Assembly (NCBI GenBank): GCA_002405805.1
Contig: DHMN01000079.1
Span: forward strand, 1 to 30,587
Source of the DNA: Cyanobacteria bacterium UBA4641
Lineage (GTDB): Bacteria; Cyanobacteriota; Vampirovibrionia; Gastranaerophilales; Gastranaerophilaceae
Length of the DNA stretch: 30,587 nt
Direction: 5' to 3'
The position numbers and the translations under genes are program-made. The notes under the pieces were generated by a model that saw nothing but the letters and a program-made list of their open reading frames with translations, was not told where the DNA came from and did no database searches. Shown piece by piece: positions 16,222 to 23,537 of this stretch (position 1 is its first letter; each line of letters starts with the position of its first letter).

Positions 16222-16693
16222 TGTCTGCAAAATCAACATCTTTCAAAATCTTAGAAAGCTCATTTGGTTTTAATTCCACTTGGTAGCCGATTTTGCCTGC
16301 ACTAAAAATAATTGTATCAAAATTTTGAGCAGTTGAATCAATGACCGTTGGAAAAGGCTTTTTCATTCCAATTGGCGAACAGCCCCCATGGATATAACCA
16401 GTGAGAGGTAGAAGCTCTTTTGATTTGAGCATTTCGACCGATTTTTCGCGAACTGCGTGAGCAGCTTTTTTCAAGTCTAATTCATGAGCTACAGGGAGCA
16501 TAAAAACATAGTATTTTTTAGATTTTGCAACAGTGACAAGAGTTTTGAATACTTGCTTTGGGTTTTGACCTAATACTGTGGCAACTTCAATTCCGCTAAT
16601 TGCATCTGTGTCAGCGTAGGTGTAGTGTTTGTACTCAATCTTAAATCTATCCAAAATTCTCATGACGTTTGTTTTGAAATCTGTTGTTTTCAT
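16208..16693 (-). CDS. ybaK: YbaK/EbsC-type Cys-tRNA(Pro) deacylase
   Basis: This trans-editing hydrolase clears Cys mischarged onto tRNA-Pro. The 161-aa length is normal for a free-standing YbaK. The strongly conserved Lys is K50 in PKQVFKTLV, and the substrate-loop glycines are in GYIHGGCSPIGMKK (99-112), close to the family GYVxGGxSPxGxKK. The start has GGGAG 7 nt upstream. The 3' end overlaps the convergent GNAT gene. Confidence 0.95.
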   Translation of the reverse strand: MKTTDFKTNVMRILDRFKIEYKHYTYADTDAISGIEVATVLGQNPKQVFKTLVTVAKSKKYYVFMLPVAHELDLKKAAHAVREKSVEMLKSKELLPLTGYIHGGCSPIGMKKPFPTVIDSTAQNFDTIIFSAGKIGYQVELKPNELSKILKDVDFADITVE

Positions 16694-16769
16694 TTTACAC
16701 TCCCAACTTTTTAGTATTATCTTAGCACTAAAATTTTATAAAAAGCTCACTTCTTAAATTATGCAAGTT

Positions 16770-17663
16770 CTATCTTCTTCTATAGTAACCGCTTACAGCT
16801 GTTCCATTTTCTCGAAAATATGGTTCAACCCAAATCAATTCTCCCGCATGAAGTCTTTCTTCTGCCATAGATTCAGGCATTACATTTCCTGATTTCAATT
16901 GTTGGTTAATATATTTTTCGTATTGAGCAAATTCGTCTTTTGATAGGTCTCCAATTTCTTCTCCTGTGATAATTCGTTTAGGGTCCATATAGTTAAGATT
17001 TTTGTCATAATATGTAATTCCTGTTTTAAAATATGTAGTATCCGATAGTTGAGGTTCTTTATATTCAATCGCATCTTCTAAGTTGCCCATGTTTTCAAGG
17101 AAATGGTGACCGAGCATATCTTTTCCTTTTAATGGTTTTATATTTTTCCCAATTGTATATTTATTTCCAACTTGGTTTTTATAATTTTTTTCGTAAGTCC
17201 AATCGTAAAAATTTCCATAATTTCTTATATTAGTGTTTCTGGCATCTTTGAAAACTAAATTACCAATTCCATAGGCATTAAATGTAACAGTTTCATCTCC
17301 TGTAACATAACCCATCAATTGAGCTAAACTTCCACCTAGAGAATGACCAGTATGGACTATTTTATGATTTTGGTATTCTGATTTTACCTGAATATATAGT
17401 TTATATGCATCTATGAATTGTGGTGGAACTTTTTTGAAGCCCATTGATATATCGTTTATGCCATCAAGTAGGTCGGTTGTTCCTTTATATGTAATAACAA
17501 TTACTCCATTATTCATATAGGCTTCTCCATAAAAACCTGAGAACAAATTATGAGATTTATCAATTTTAACCCAATTGTGTGGAATATATTTATTATTCCT
17601 TTTTTTATAAACAGCTAATGATAATTGTTTTGCATCATTATCGAATTTTATGTTTTTATTCAT
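16770..17663 (-). CDS. Lipase class 3-like alpha/beta hydrolase
   Basis: A 297-aa protein with the lipase nucleophile elbow GHSLGGSLAQ (106-115, Ser108), preceded by VIVITYKGTTDLLDGIND (54-71), the oxyanion-side strand of the lipase-3 fold. Asp in NFYDW (154) and His186/His187 in LGHHF are candidates for the rest of the triad. It probably cleaves ester bonds of lipids. There is no signal peptide, so it is cytosolic or exported by a dedicated route. The C-terminus ends ENGTAVSGYYRRR, a short basic motif of unclear use. AAAGGAG lies 9 nt upstream of the start. It is divergent from a small membrane protein whose promoter lies 40 nt away, and the start/ribosome region is repeated twice downstream (near 18080 and 18530), so this block has been duplicated. 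A toxic effector is possible. Confidence 0.75.
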   Translation of the reverse strand: MNKNIKFDNDAKQLSLAVYKKRNNKYIPHNWVKIDKSHNLFSGFYGEAYMNNGVIVITYKGTTDLLDGINDISMGFKKVPPQFIDAYKLYIQVKSEYQNHKIVHTGHSLGGSLAQLMGYVTGDETVTFNAYGIGNLVFKDARNTNIRNYGNFYDWTYEKNYKNQVGNKYTIGKNIKPLKGKDMLGHHFLENMGNLEDAIEYKEPQLSDTTYFKTGITYYDKNLNYMDPKRIITGEEIGDLSKDEFAQYEKYINQQLKSGNVMPESMAEERLHAGELIWVEPYFRENGTAVSGYYRRR

Positions 17664-17690
17664 AGTATTGTCTCCTTTTATAATTTTATG

Positions 17691-17696
17691 TATAAT
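17691..17696 (+). promoter_or_regulatory. -10 element for leaderless membrane-protein gene
   Basis: TATAAT ends 6 nt before ATG 17703; no ribosome-binding site intervenes. The same arrangement recurs at 18111-18116 before the second copy. Confidence 0.6.
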
Positions 17697-17702
17697 AGTT
17701 GT

Positions 17703-18071
17703 ATGTTTTTGAGGGAATTAAGAAGAAAGTATAGCTTTAATCTATTCGTCCTTTGGGAGCTTTTGGCTTTCCTCTTCTTTTCGTTTATGTGTCTTGTGGC
17801 TTTTGTCTATACTCTAGGAAATGTGTTTTTGCTTGGCTTACCTCTTTCTTTAATACTTGTAATGTTGCTTCAAATTACTAGTATTTTATTGATAATATTG
17901 TTTGGAACTTGTTTAATAGAATTTGTTTTTAAAATACAAATAACTAGTGATAGTTTTTTGAACTCCAAAATTATATATATTTGCCAAAATTTTGGAATTT
18001 ATTTATTCATTGCTCAAATTGTATTTGTGTTGTTCCTATTGGTGGTATTTTGGCTTTATTCTTTTATGTAA
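17703..18071 (+). CDS. Small polytopic membrane protein (copy 1)
   Basis: Not recognised. The 122-aa protein begins MFLRELRRKYSFNLFVLWEL and has three strongly hydrophobic stretches (about 14-40, 45-72 and 95-122). The longer in-frame ORF starting at 17625 is rejected because the second copy aligns from MFLR and a TATAAT sits 6 nt before this ATG. It is divergent from the lipase-like gene. By position it could be an immunity or partner protein for that enzyme, which is inference only. Expression is probably leaderless. Confidence 0.7.
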   Translation: MFLRELRRKYSFNLFVLWELLAFLFFSFMCLVAFVYTLGNVFLLGLPLSLILVMLLQITSILLIILFGTCLIEFVFKIQITSDSFLNSKIIYICQNFGIYLFIAQIVFVLFLLVVFWLYSFM

Positions 18072-18122
18072 TTATTCATTCATAATATTTTCTCCTTTTT
18101 GATTTTTATGTATAATACTTAT

Positions 18123-18451
18123 ATGTTTTTGAGGAAATTAAGAGAAAGATACGCTTTTAATATATTGTACGTTTGGGAATTTTTTGTATTTCTTGTGTAT
18201 TCTATAATGTTTGTGGCTTGGTTTATGTATCGTAATGAAACAGAAACTGTACTTGTTTTTGCGTATTATCTCCTCATTTTCTCCGTAATTGTTGATATCT
18301 GACCTTTGTTATTTATATTCTTGAGATACTTCAAAAATGTAGAATTATGAATGAAAAATTTTTAAAGTCGAAAACGGTTTACCTGTTACAAAATTTTGGA
18401 CTTTTTCTACTGTTTTTTTCATTTCTTCTTTTTGCAATGGGCAAGTTCTGA
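18123..18451 (+). pseudogene. Frameshifted second copy of the small membrane protein
   Basis: The first frame (18123-18302) gives MFLRKLRERYAFNILYVWEF and ends VIVDI-stop. Homology to copy 1 then continues in another frame from about 18299: ILTFVIYILEI..., with KFLKSKTVYLLQNFGLFLL aligning to SFLNSKIIYICQNFGIYLF of copy 1, and a stop at 18449-18451. A single-base indel near 18290-18302 explains both halves. Its promoter region matches copy 1 (TATAAT 6 nt before ATG). A sequencing error or programmed frameshift is not excluded, but no slippery heptamer is evident. Confidence 0.75.
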
Positions 18452-18616
18452 GATGAAAGTATCTTTTTGGGAACTTATTTTAGCTCCTTTTCAGTTTATT
18501 CATTGGGTTATGTGATTTTCTTTAACATAATATTCTCTCCTTTTGCTATTCTTATCTGGCTGAGGTTGGAAATTTCAAATCTCTATTTACATTATTACTG
18601 ATTTAGGAAATAAAAA
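18452..18616. repeat. Non-coding remnant including a third copy of the lipase/membrane-protein start region
   Basis: No intact gene is seen. ATAATATTCTCTCCTTTTGC (near 18527-18546) matches the equivalent segments before copy 1 (ATAGTATTGTCTCCTTTTAT, 17663-17682) and copy 2 (ATAATATTTTCTCCTTTTTG, 18092-18111). On the minus strand these are the GGAG ribosome site and ATG of the lipase-like gene; the remnant ORFs stop after 3 and 6 codons. The block therefore looks like decayed tandem duplicates. Confidence 0.55.
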
Positions 18617-18652
18617 AAGTCCGTATTTTTACGTACGTAAAAATACGGACTT
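18617..18652. repeat. 36-nt perfect palindrome
   Basis: AAGTCCGTATTTTTACGT (18617-18634) is followed immediately by its exact reverse complement (18635-18652). An A run at 18612-18618 makes it a possible terminator for minus-strand transcripts (T run in RNA), second in line after the tRNA terminator, or it may be a repeat or protein-binding site. Confidence 0.75.
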
Positions 18653-18727
18653 GACAACTCTTGTAATACTTGAACCAGTTGAATTACGATGATTTTATAA
18701 GTCTGAAATTTAATAAAATTTAACAAT

Positions 18728-18760
18728 AAAAAAGACTCTGCAATTTGCAGAGTCTTTTAA
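18728..18760 (-). terminator. Rho-independent terminator of the tRNA-Gln gene
   Basis: AAAAGACTCTGC (18730-18741) pairs perfectly with GCAGAGTCTTTT (18747-18758), loop of 5 nt; on the minus strand it ends in a run of six T directly after the tRNA. Confidence 0.9.
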
Positions 18761-18763
18761 AAT

Positions 18764-18836
18764 CTGGGGTGGAAGGACTCGAACCTCCGAGATGGCTGGA
18801 CCAAAACCAGCTGCCTTACCACTTGGCGACACCCCA
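18764..18836 (-). tRNA. tRNA-Gln (anticodon TTG)
   Basis: The minus strand folds as a complete cloverleaf: acceptor TGGGGTG with CACCCCA, D arm GCCAAGTGGTAAGGC, anticodon stem GCTGG/CCAGC with loop TTTTGGT (anticodon TTG), T stem GGAGG/CCTTC around TTCGAGT, and discriminator G. The TGGGG start and UUG anticodon are typical of tRNA-Gln. The 3' CCA is not encoded and must be added. U34 of this tRNA is a substrate of MnmA, encoded in the same window. Confidence 0.96.
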
Positions 18837-18858
18837 TTACTTTCGTGTCACATTTATT

Positions 18859-18886
18859 ATTTTATCTGATAAAAATTAATTGTCAA
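18859..18886 (-). promoter_or_regulatory. Promoter of tRNA-Gln
   Basis: On the minus strand TTGACA (18881-18886) is separated by 16 nt from TAAAAT (18859-18864), placing the start about 15 nt before the tRNA 5' end. Confidence 0.6.
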
Positions 18887-18890
18887 TATT

Positions 18891-19184
18891 TTATTTCTTA
18901 AAAATTTTCTGAAATTTTTTGCCGACATAAATACTGCCGATAGAAATCCCCGGAATTGGTATCAATGCCGTGACTACGCCGAGTATTTCAGGCAAATGCG
19001 GGATTATTCCCTTGCGGATAACTCCTTGTGTTTTATAAGAAAAACTGTCTTTATTTTGCATTTTGGCAAGACGTGCTCCCTGTTGATATCCTTGTTTGAT
19101 ATCAGATGGCATGCCTTTTATATTTTTAATTTCCTTTTTGAAACTCCTATAGCCGGAGTTTATTACTTTTGAAATTTTTGCCAT
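18891..19184 (-). CDS. Small basic hypothetical protein, 97 aa
   Basis: Not recognised. It begins MAKISKVINSGYRSFKKEIK, is rich in Lys/Arg through residue 65, and ends in a hydrophobic segment (about 66-88, LPEILGVVTALIPIPGIS) followed by KKFQKIFKK. This could be a tail-anchored or peripheral membrane protein. The start with AGGGAA 9 nt upstream is preferred; the frame stays open 34 codons further upstream, but that extension has no ribosome site and looks unlike the rest. The tRNA-Gln promoter lies just beyond its 3' end. It is divergent from the vWA/FHA/TonB operon, 149 nt away. Confidence 0.6.
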   Translation of the reverse strand: MAKISKVINSGYRSFKKEIKNIKGMPSDIKQGYQQGARLAKMQNKDSFSYKTQGVIRKGIIPHLPEILGVVTALIPIPGISIGSIYVGKKFQKIFKK

Positions 19185-19318
19185 TTGCAAATTCCCTATT
19201 TCCAAAATGTTCTTTGGAATAATTATTTTTAAACAAACAAAACTCTTTATCAATCCCCCAAACGTTTTGAAAATATGTTCATTCAATCGTTCGTATGATT
19301 ACACTTTTGGAATTTTTA

Positions 19319-19327
19319 TGGTATTTT
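19319..19327 (+). promoter_or_regulatory. Extended -10 of the vWA operon, leaderless spacing
   Basis: TGGTATTTT fits TGnTATnnT; the hexamer ends 6 nt before ATG 19334, with no Shine-Dalgarno. Confidence 0.45.
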
Positions 19328-19333
19328 CTTAGT

Positions 19334-19999
19334 ATGAATAATACGTTTAAAATTATAATGTTTGGAGTAGCTTTATTTTTGATTTTGGCTTTAGGAATCT
19401 TTGGTTTGACAAGGCTAAAAGTTGATGATTTTCATAAAGCTGCAGTTATTTTTGTAGTCGATGCATCAGCATCAAATCAAGCAAATTTGCCTGCTGAAAA
19501 GATGTTAATCAGGCAGTTATGTTCAATGCTTGACCCTGAAGACCATATCAAGATTTTGAGAGTTTCAGAAGAGTCTTATTTGATTTATGAAGGTTCACCT
19601 CAATCAAGTTCTGAAGTGCGCAAAGCTATGGAAAAATTTACTCAACTTAATTCCAAAGAGTTTGGTACAGCCTATGGCTTGTCTTTGAAAAAAGCATTTA
19701 ACCATGCCATCAATATGAATAAAGAAGGCTATGTACCTGCTGTTGTTGTAATTGGTGATTTGGAAAATGAGGGTGCTGTAGATAAGCAAATCGATTGGAA
19801 TGAATTGCCAAAAGAAGTTTCTAATGTAAAAAATCAAGCTAGTGATTTTTCAATGATGTTTTTGTATGCTCAACCTGAAAAATTGGATTTGGTGAAAGAA
19901 AAATTGGGTCCGGTTTTGGGCGAAAATAAATTGATTATCGGAAACGAAGCTACGACCGGTAAATCATTGAGACGTTTCTTAAATGCTATAGGAAGGTAA
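19334..19999 (+). CDS. Membrane-anchored von Willebrand factor A-like protein
   Basis: A 221-aa protein with one N-terminal membrane helix (about 6-26) and a vWA-like domain. The metal site (MIDAS) looks complete: DASAS at 43-47 after the hydrophobic strand AAVIFVV, a Thr in FGTAYG (T112), and Asp142 in VVVIGDLEN. Such domains bind protein ligands through a divalent metal. The topology suggests a single anchor with the domain on one side of the membrane. ATG 19334 is chosen over ATG 19295 because the -10 element lies 6 nt before it. It is the first gene of a tight three-gene operon (6 and 7 nt gaps). Partner and process unknown. Confidence 0.75.
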   Translation: MNNTFKIIMFGVALFLILALGIFGLTRLKVDDFHKAAVIFVVDASASNQANLPAEKMLIRQLCSMLDPEDHIKILRVSEESYLIYEGSPQSSSEVRKAMEKFTQLNSKEFGTAYGLSLKKAFNHAINMNKEGYVPAVVVIGDLENEGAVDKQIDWNELPKEVSNVKNQASDFSMMFLYAQPEKLDLVKEKLGPVLGENKLIIGNEATTGKSLRRFLNAIGR

Positions 20000-20005
20000 T
20001 AAAAT

Positions 20006-21565
20006 ATGAAAGTTGTTATAAAGTATGGTGATTTAACTCAAGAGTTTGAAAATCGCGCAAATATTACAATTGGGAATAATACAAATTGTGATATTGTTGT
20101 GCCGGAGTTAGGGGATGAAGAAGTCCTTAAACTTGTTTATGCACAAAAATATAATAACTATGTTCTTATGAATGTCTCACAAAGTCGAGATATTCTTTGC
20201 AATAACAAAGTGTTTTCAAAAATTCTTGTAACGCCTAAATTTATAATAACAACAAAGTCAACTTCAAGCCCAATTGAGGTGAATGTTTTGGTTGCAGTTG
20301 AAACTCCTCACAAAACGTCAACAGTTGCAACTTCTCATGTGGTACAGGGTTCAGAAGATGATATGTTTGACAATGACGTTGAGAAAAACCGAATCGCAAT
20401 TATTAAAGAAATAGGTTTTAAGATTCTTGAACTAAAAAACAACATCAAATCAGCAAATATTACAAATTTTGTATTGAATGTTGCAATGGCGATTTTGTCA
20501 GTTGTTTCATCTTTTGCAATTACAAACTTTCTATTAGGATTCAAGGTTGATAACACCTCATCTGTTTTGAATTTGACAACAAATTTCGGATTTTTGGTTT
20601 GTGTAACAGCGATTGTTATCGCAATTTGTTTAATTTTGAAACAAGGAATTTACTCACTGTTAGATTTTAATCAACACAAAAAATTTGGAGATTCTGATAT
20701 CGCGCAAAAGGCAATTATTGGTATATCTTCAGTATTTTTATTTATCGTTTATGTGATGAATTTATTCTATTACAAGGCAATTCCGGGGTTTGCAGTAGCA
20801 GCATTGTTTATTTCATTGCTTTTTGTCGGCGCATTGGCTGTTGTGACAATCGGTAGCGGTTATTTCAAATTTCAAATAAAAAATTACAAACAACAATTAC
20901 AAAACTGTGAATATCGCGAAGATTTTGAGTCAGTTATGAAAAGTTATAGAAAATTTATTTCTGATTACGTAAACAAAATGACTCAAAACAAAATCAATAA
21001 TGTCAAAACCAATCTTGTAAATAACCAAATGAGAATGGTTCTTGAGGTGTTTGGCGGTATTGTAACAGCTCCATTCTTGGCTTATGGTGTTTCTAACACT
21101 TTGGCTAGTTGTTTCCCTGAAGCTGCAAACTGGGTTCGTATTTCAGGTTTGAGATTCAGTCCGATATTTTTGGTGTTGGCAACATTTTTGATTATCTTTG
21201 CATTTTTCTCTTTTGTTAGAGCTTTTACAATCGGCAAACAAATCAAAGGTTCTGAGATTATTAAATTTGACGGTTTCCACGATTATAACAGCCATGGAGT
21301 TACTGTTTACGGACTTGATTCTATGCGTAGTCTTGAAAAAGAAAAAACAGTGGTTATGTTTATTGCATGTTTTATTATTTTGATTGAATTTACAATGAAC
21401 GTATCATATTTTATTACTGAAATCGGTGGAGATATCCAAGGTATGTTCTTGAGTATTGTGACAGCACTTGTTCCGACAGCGTTGTTGATTGCAGAAACTC
21501 ACATGCTTAGTGCTACAATGTTTAAAATTAACAACTATAATGAATTGTTATCTACATTAGATTAG
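20006..21565 (+). CDS. Polytopic membrane protein with N-terminal FHA-like domain
   Basis: In this 519-aa protein residues 1-95 resemble a forkhead-associated domain: KVVIKYGDLTQEF, then ITIGNNTNCDIVVPEL (20-35), then later strands YVLMNVSQS and ILCNNKVF. FHA domains bind phosphothreonine peptides, but the usual RxSxxH elements are reduced here (NNTNCD), so phospho-binding is uncertain. The rest has about eight hydrophobic segments (near 153-175, 195-213, 236-256, 260-284, 350-368, 384-405, 449-470, 480-499) with a Lys/Gln-rich helical loop at 290-345. It may form the membrane core of a complex with its operon neighbours, the vWA-like and TonB-C-like proteins. I do not recognise the membrane domain. 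Confidence 0.7.
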   Translation: MKVVIKYGDLTQEFENRANITIGNNTNCDIVVPELGDEEVLKLVYAQKYNNYVLMNVSQSRDILCNNKVFSKILVTPKFIITTKSTSSPIEVNVLVAVETPHKTSTVATSHVVQGSEDDMFDNDVEKNRIAIIKEIGFKILELKNNIKSANITNFVLNVAMAILSVVSSFAITNFLLGFKVDNTSSVLNLTTNFGFLVCVTAIVIAICLILKQGIYSLLDFNQHKKFGDSDIAQKAIIGISSVFLFIVYVMNLFYYKAIPGFAVAALFISLLFVGALAVVTIGSGYFKFQIKNYKQQLQNCEYREDFESVMKSYRKFISDYVNKMTQNKINNVKTNLVNNQMRMVLEVFGGIVTAPFLAYGVSNTLASCFPEAANWVRISGLRFSPIFLVLATFLIIFAFFSFVRAFTIGKQIKGSEIIKFDGFHDYNSHGVTVYGLDSMRSLEKEKTVVMFIACFIILIEFTMNVSYFITEIGGDIQGMFLSIVTALVPTALLIAETHMLSATMFKINNYNELLSTLD

Positions 21566-21572
21566 GTGGGAA

Positions 21573-22454
21573 ATGAATAAAATCGGATGGTTTGTATGCG
21601 TATGTATATTCATATTTGTGACGGCATTTGTAATGTCGGTGGATACTTCGACCCAAACTCGCCAAGTTCAATTTTCTAATCAAGCTTTTGAAATAAATAA
21701 TAAAGGCAATCAGGTTGTTAATAATTCAAGTACCAAAATAAATTTTAATGATACAAATGTTCAAAATAAACAATTAGCGGCGAATAATTCAAAGATAAAT
21801 TTGCAATCAACTGATGTTAATGCCAAAAACGAATCCGGATTTGAAAATAAAGATGTAAATTATAACAATCAGTCAGGTTATTCAAATCAAAAAACTAATT
21901 ATAATAACCATGGCTCAAATTACTCAAATCAATCATCTCATTTTCAAGATTCTGAACCTTTGAATTTTAAAAATCTTGATGATAGAGAACTCGAAGTTGC
22001 GTTAAACAAGGCTAGAACTGGTGGGGGTAATTACCAAAGAACAGGCATTAATGATAAGCCACTAAATTATATGAACCAAGACCGTTATGCTTATCAAAAT
22101 GTTGATTGGAGTAAATGGAAAAGTAATTTTGTAAATAAAATCCTTGATGATAGTGTTTATATCAAATCATTAGACCGATATCAATCAGGTAATTGGCTGT
22201 GGTACTCTTTCATTGTAGATGATAGAGGACGAATTTCAAATATTCAGGTGAAATCTCCTACAATCGACCAAGCAGATAAAGATAAAGTTGCAAAACTCAT
22301 AAAAAGTTATGAATACACTGCAATTACAACATTCCCAACAAATACCAAACGTAAAACTGCAAGTATTTCGGCGGTTATGATGTTATCTGACGAGGCTCAA
22401 AAATCTAAACCTAGCGATTTTAATGATGTTGAACACATAAAATTAAAATTATAG
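21573..22454 (+). CDS. TonB/TolA C-terminal-like protein with Asn-rich linker
   Basis: A 293-aa protein with an N-terminal membrane helix (about 5-22), a long Asn/Gln/Ser-rich linker (about 30-125, with repeats such as NYNNQSGYSNQ) and a C-terminal domain (about 180-272) patterned like the TonB/TolA C-terminal fold: a helix (WSKWKSNFVNKIL), then WLWYSFIVDDRGRISNIQVKSP, then a helix and strand ending TASISAVMML. TonB-like proteins span the periplasm to carry force or contact outer-membrane partners. No ExbB/ExbD-type genes are adjacent; the FHA-like membrane protein upstream may substitute. The start has GGTGGG nearby. It ends convergently with the next gene, overlapping by 6 nt. Confidence 0.65.
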   Translation: MNKIGWFVCVCIFIFVTAFVMSVDTSTQTRQVQFSNQAFEINNKGNQVVNNSSTKINFNDTNVQNKQLAANNSKINLQSTDVNAKNESGFENKDVNYNNQSGYSNQKTNYNNHGSNYSNQSSHFQDSEPLNFKNLDDRELEVALNKARTGGGNYQRTGINDKPLNYMNQDRYAYQNVDWSKWKSNFVNKILDDSVYIKSLDRYQSGNWLWYSFIVDDRGRISNIQVKSPTIDQADKDKVAKLIKSYEYTAITTFPTNTKRKTASISAVMMLSDEAQKSKPSDFNDVEHIKLKL

Positions 22455-22811
22455 ATTAATATCTATTGTTGAGCCAAATTTTTTGATAATCGGATTAATT
22501 TTATGTTCTAATTCCATTTTAGAAATAAATGGATTTTGAGCGACGATATTTTTTATTTCTTCTGTTGCTTTTGCAATTTCAGGATATTTTTCCATAATTT
22601 GTTTGCCAAACATGTTGGCAAAATACTTGTACCCTTTTGCTCCTGTTGCTCTGATTGGCTTGTCTAATAACGCATTTGTGACTTCTTTGAAACCTTCCAC
22701 TCCATCATTATGGAAAATTTTCATACTTGTTACTTCAAATACGCTTGGTGTGCTTATTTTTGCTCCAAATGCCGGATTTTGATTATTATTTTGTAATGGT
22801 TGTATTCTCAT
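22449..22811 (-). CDS. Hypothetical protein with N-terminal FGA motif, 120 aa
   Basis: Not recognised. A polar N-terminus (RIQPLQNNNQN) leads to PAFGAKIST (F15-G16-A17), followed by a soluble, mainly helical body with TGAKGYKYFANMFGKQIMEKY (about 56-76). There is no signal peptide or membrane segment. An AGGA site 8 nt upstream supports the start. Its stop overlaps that of the TonB-like gene. The FGA motif recalls the N-termini of many Gastranaerophilales hypotheticals (from memory, not searched). Confidence 0.7.
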   Translation of the reverse strand: MRIQPLQNNNQNPAFGAKISTPSVFEVTSMKIFHNDGVEGFKEVTNALLDKPIRATGAKGYKYFANMFGKQIMEKYPEIAKATEEIKNIVAQNPFISKMELEHKINPIIKKFGSTIDINL

Positions 22812-22872
22812 TTTAATTCCTGTAATCTTTGCTTTTATATTAAATCAAAAAATATAAATTTTTGCTAAAACT

Positions 22873-22904
22873 AAAAAATCAGACTTTGTATAGTCCGATT
22901 TTTT
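22873..22904 (-). terminator. Terminator between two minus-strand hypothetical genes
   Basis: AAAAATC-A-GACT (22874-22885) pairs with AGTC-C-GATTTTT (22892-22903) with one mismatch and a 6-nt loop; T/A runs lie on both sides, so it could act both ways. Confidence 0.75.
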
Positions 22905-22911
22905 AATAATT

Positions 22912-23370
22912 TTATTTGCAATTTTGAAGAAGTTTCCAAATATTATCCATAATCTTTTTATCTTGTCTTAATGCTGCAATATTAGGAAAAGCTTTGACAT
23001 ATGGTTCAAGAAAATCTATATGCTCAAAGGTTGCAAGTATCCCTTTTGTGCTGTCTCCGGCTTTGTTATATCTGATTCTTAAATTTGCTCCACGTAAGAT
23101 AAACAACATCATTTTGGTTACCATTTTAGGTCTGTCAGGTGTTCCGATATTGGTTGTAGTACGAATAAGGTCGATACTTTTATCTCTTCTTCTGGTAATT
23201 AAATTTAAACAATTTTCACCACGGAAGTAGCTGATTTCTCTAGCTCCCCTTCGTTTAGAGTCTCGAGTACGAGGGTCTGAAACTAACTTTTTTTCAGCCT
23301 TCATAACTGGTTCAGTTTTATAAATACGGTTTAATACTTCTTGCATTGAAATCGGGTTGAGGTAACTCAC
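22912..23370 (-). CDS. Hypothetical basic protein, 152 aa, GTG start
   Basis: Not recognised. The GTG at 23370 is the likely start because AGAAAGGA lies about 7 nt before it; the longer ATG-initiated frame (to 23403) has no ribosome site. The sequence is basic in its middle (DPRTRDSKRRGAREISYFRG, about 33-52, and ITRRRDKSIDLIRTTT), which would suit nucleic-acid binding, and ends in a helical region (FLEPYVKAFPNIAALRQDKK). No membrane segment is seen. It is preceded by a 167-nt divergent gap and followed by a terminator, so it is transcribed alone. Confidence 0.7.
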   Translation of the reverse strand: MSYLNPISMQEVLNRIYKTEPVMKAEKKLVSDPRTRDSKRRGAREISYFRGENCLNLITRRRDKSIDLIRTTTNIGTPDRPKMVTKMMLFILRGANLRIRYNKAGDSTKGILATFEHIDFLEPYVKAFPNIAALRQDKKIMDNIWKLLQNCK

Positions 23371-23522
23371 GATTGATTCCTTTCTAAAATTTAATATAAA
23401 CACTATTGTTTTGATGTTCTTTATAATATCCGTAAAACTAATTTTTTGCTACTCTTTTAGTAGAATTGTTACGTTTCTGTAATAATTTCATATTAACGGA
23501 TTAAGAGTTTTGAAAAATAGTA

Positions 23523-23531
23523 TGCTATGAT
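23523..23531 (+). promoter_or_regulatory. Extended -10, leaderless spacing
   Basis: TGCTATGAT (TGnTATnAT) ends 6 nt before ATG 23538; no Shine-Dalgarno is present. Confidence 0.5.
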
Positions 23532-23537
23532 TTGCTT

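Noticed and set aside
17625..17702. N-terminal extension of the small membrane protein
   Set aside because: The extension reads through the lipase start region, is not shared by the second copy, and the -10 element lies within it.
18290..18302. Programmed frameshift in the second membrane-protein copy
   Set aside because: No slippery heptamer or following stem was seen, and a decayed third remnant follows, so mutation is more likely.
19295..19333. Earlier ATG for the vWA protein
   Set aside because: No ribosome site or -10 fits it, whereas an extended -10 element fits ATG 19334.
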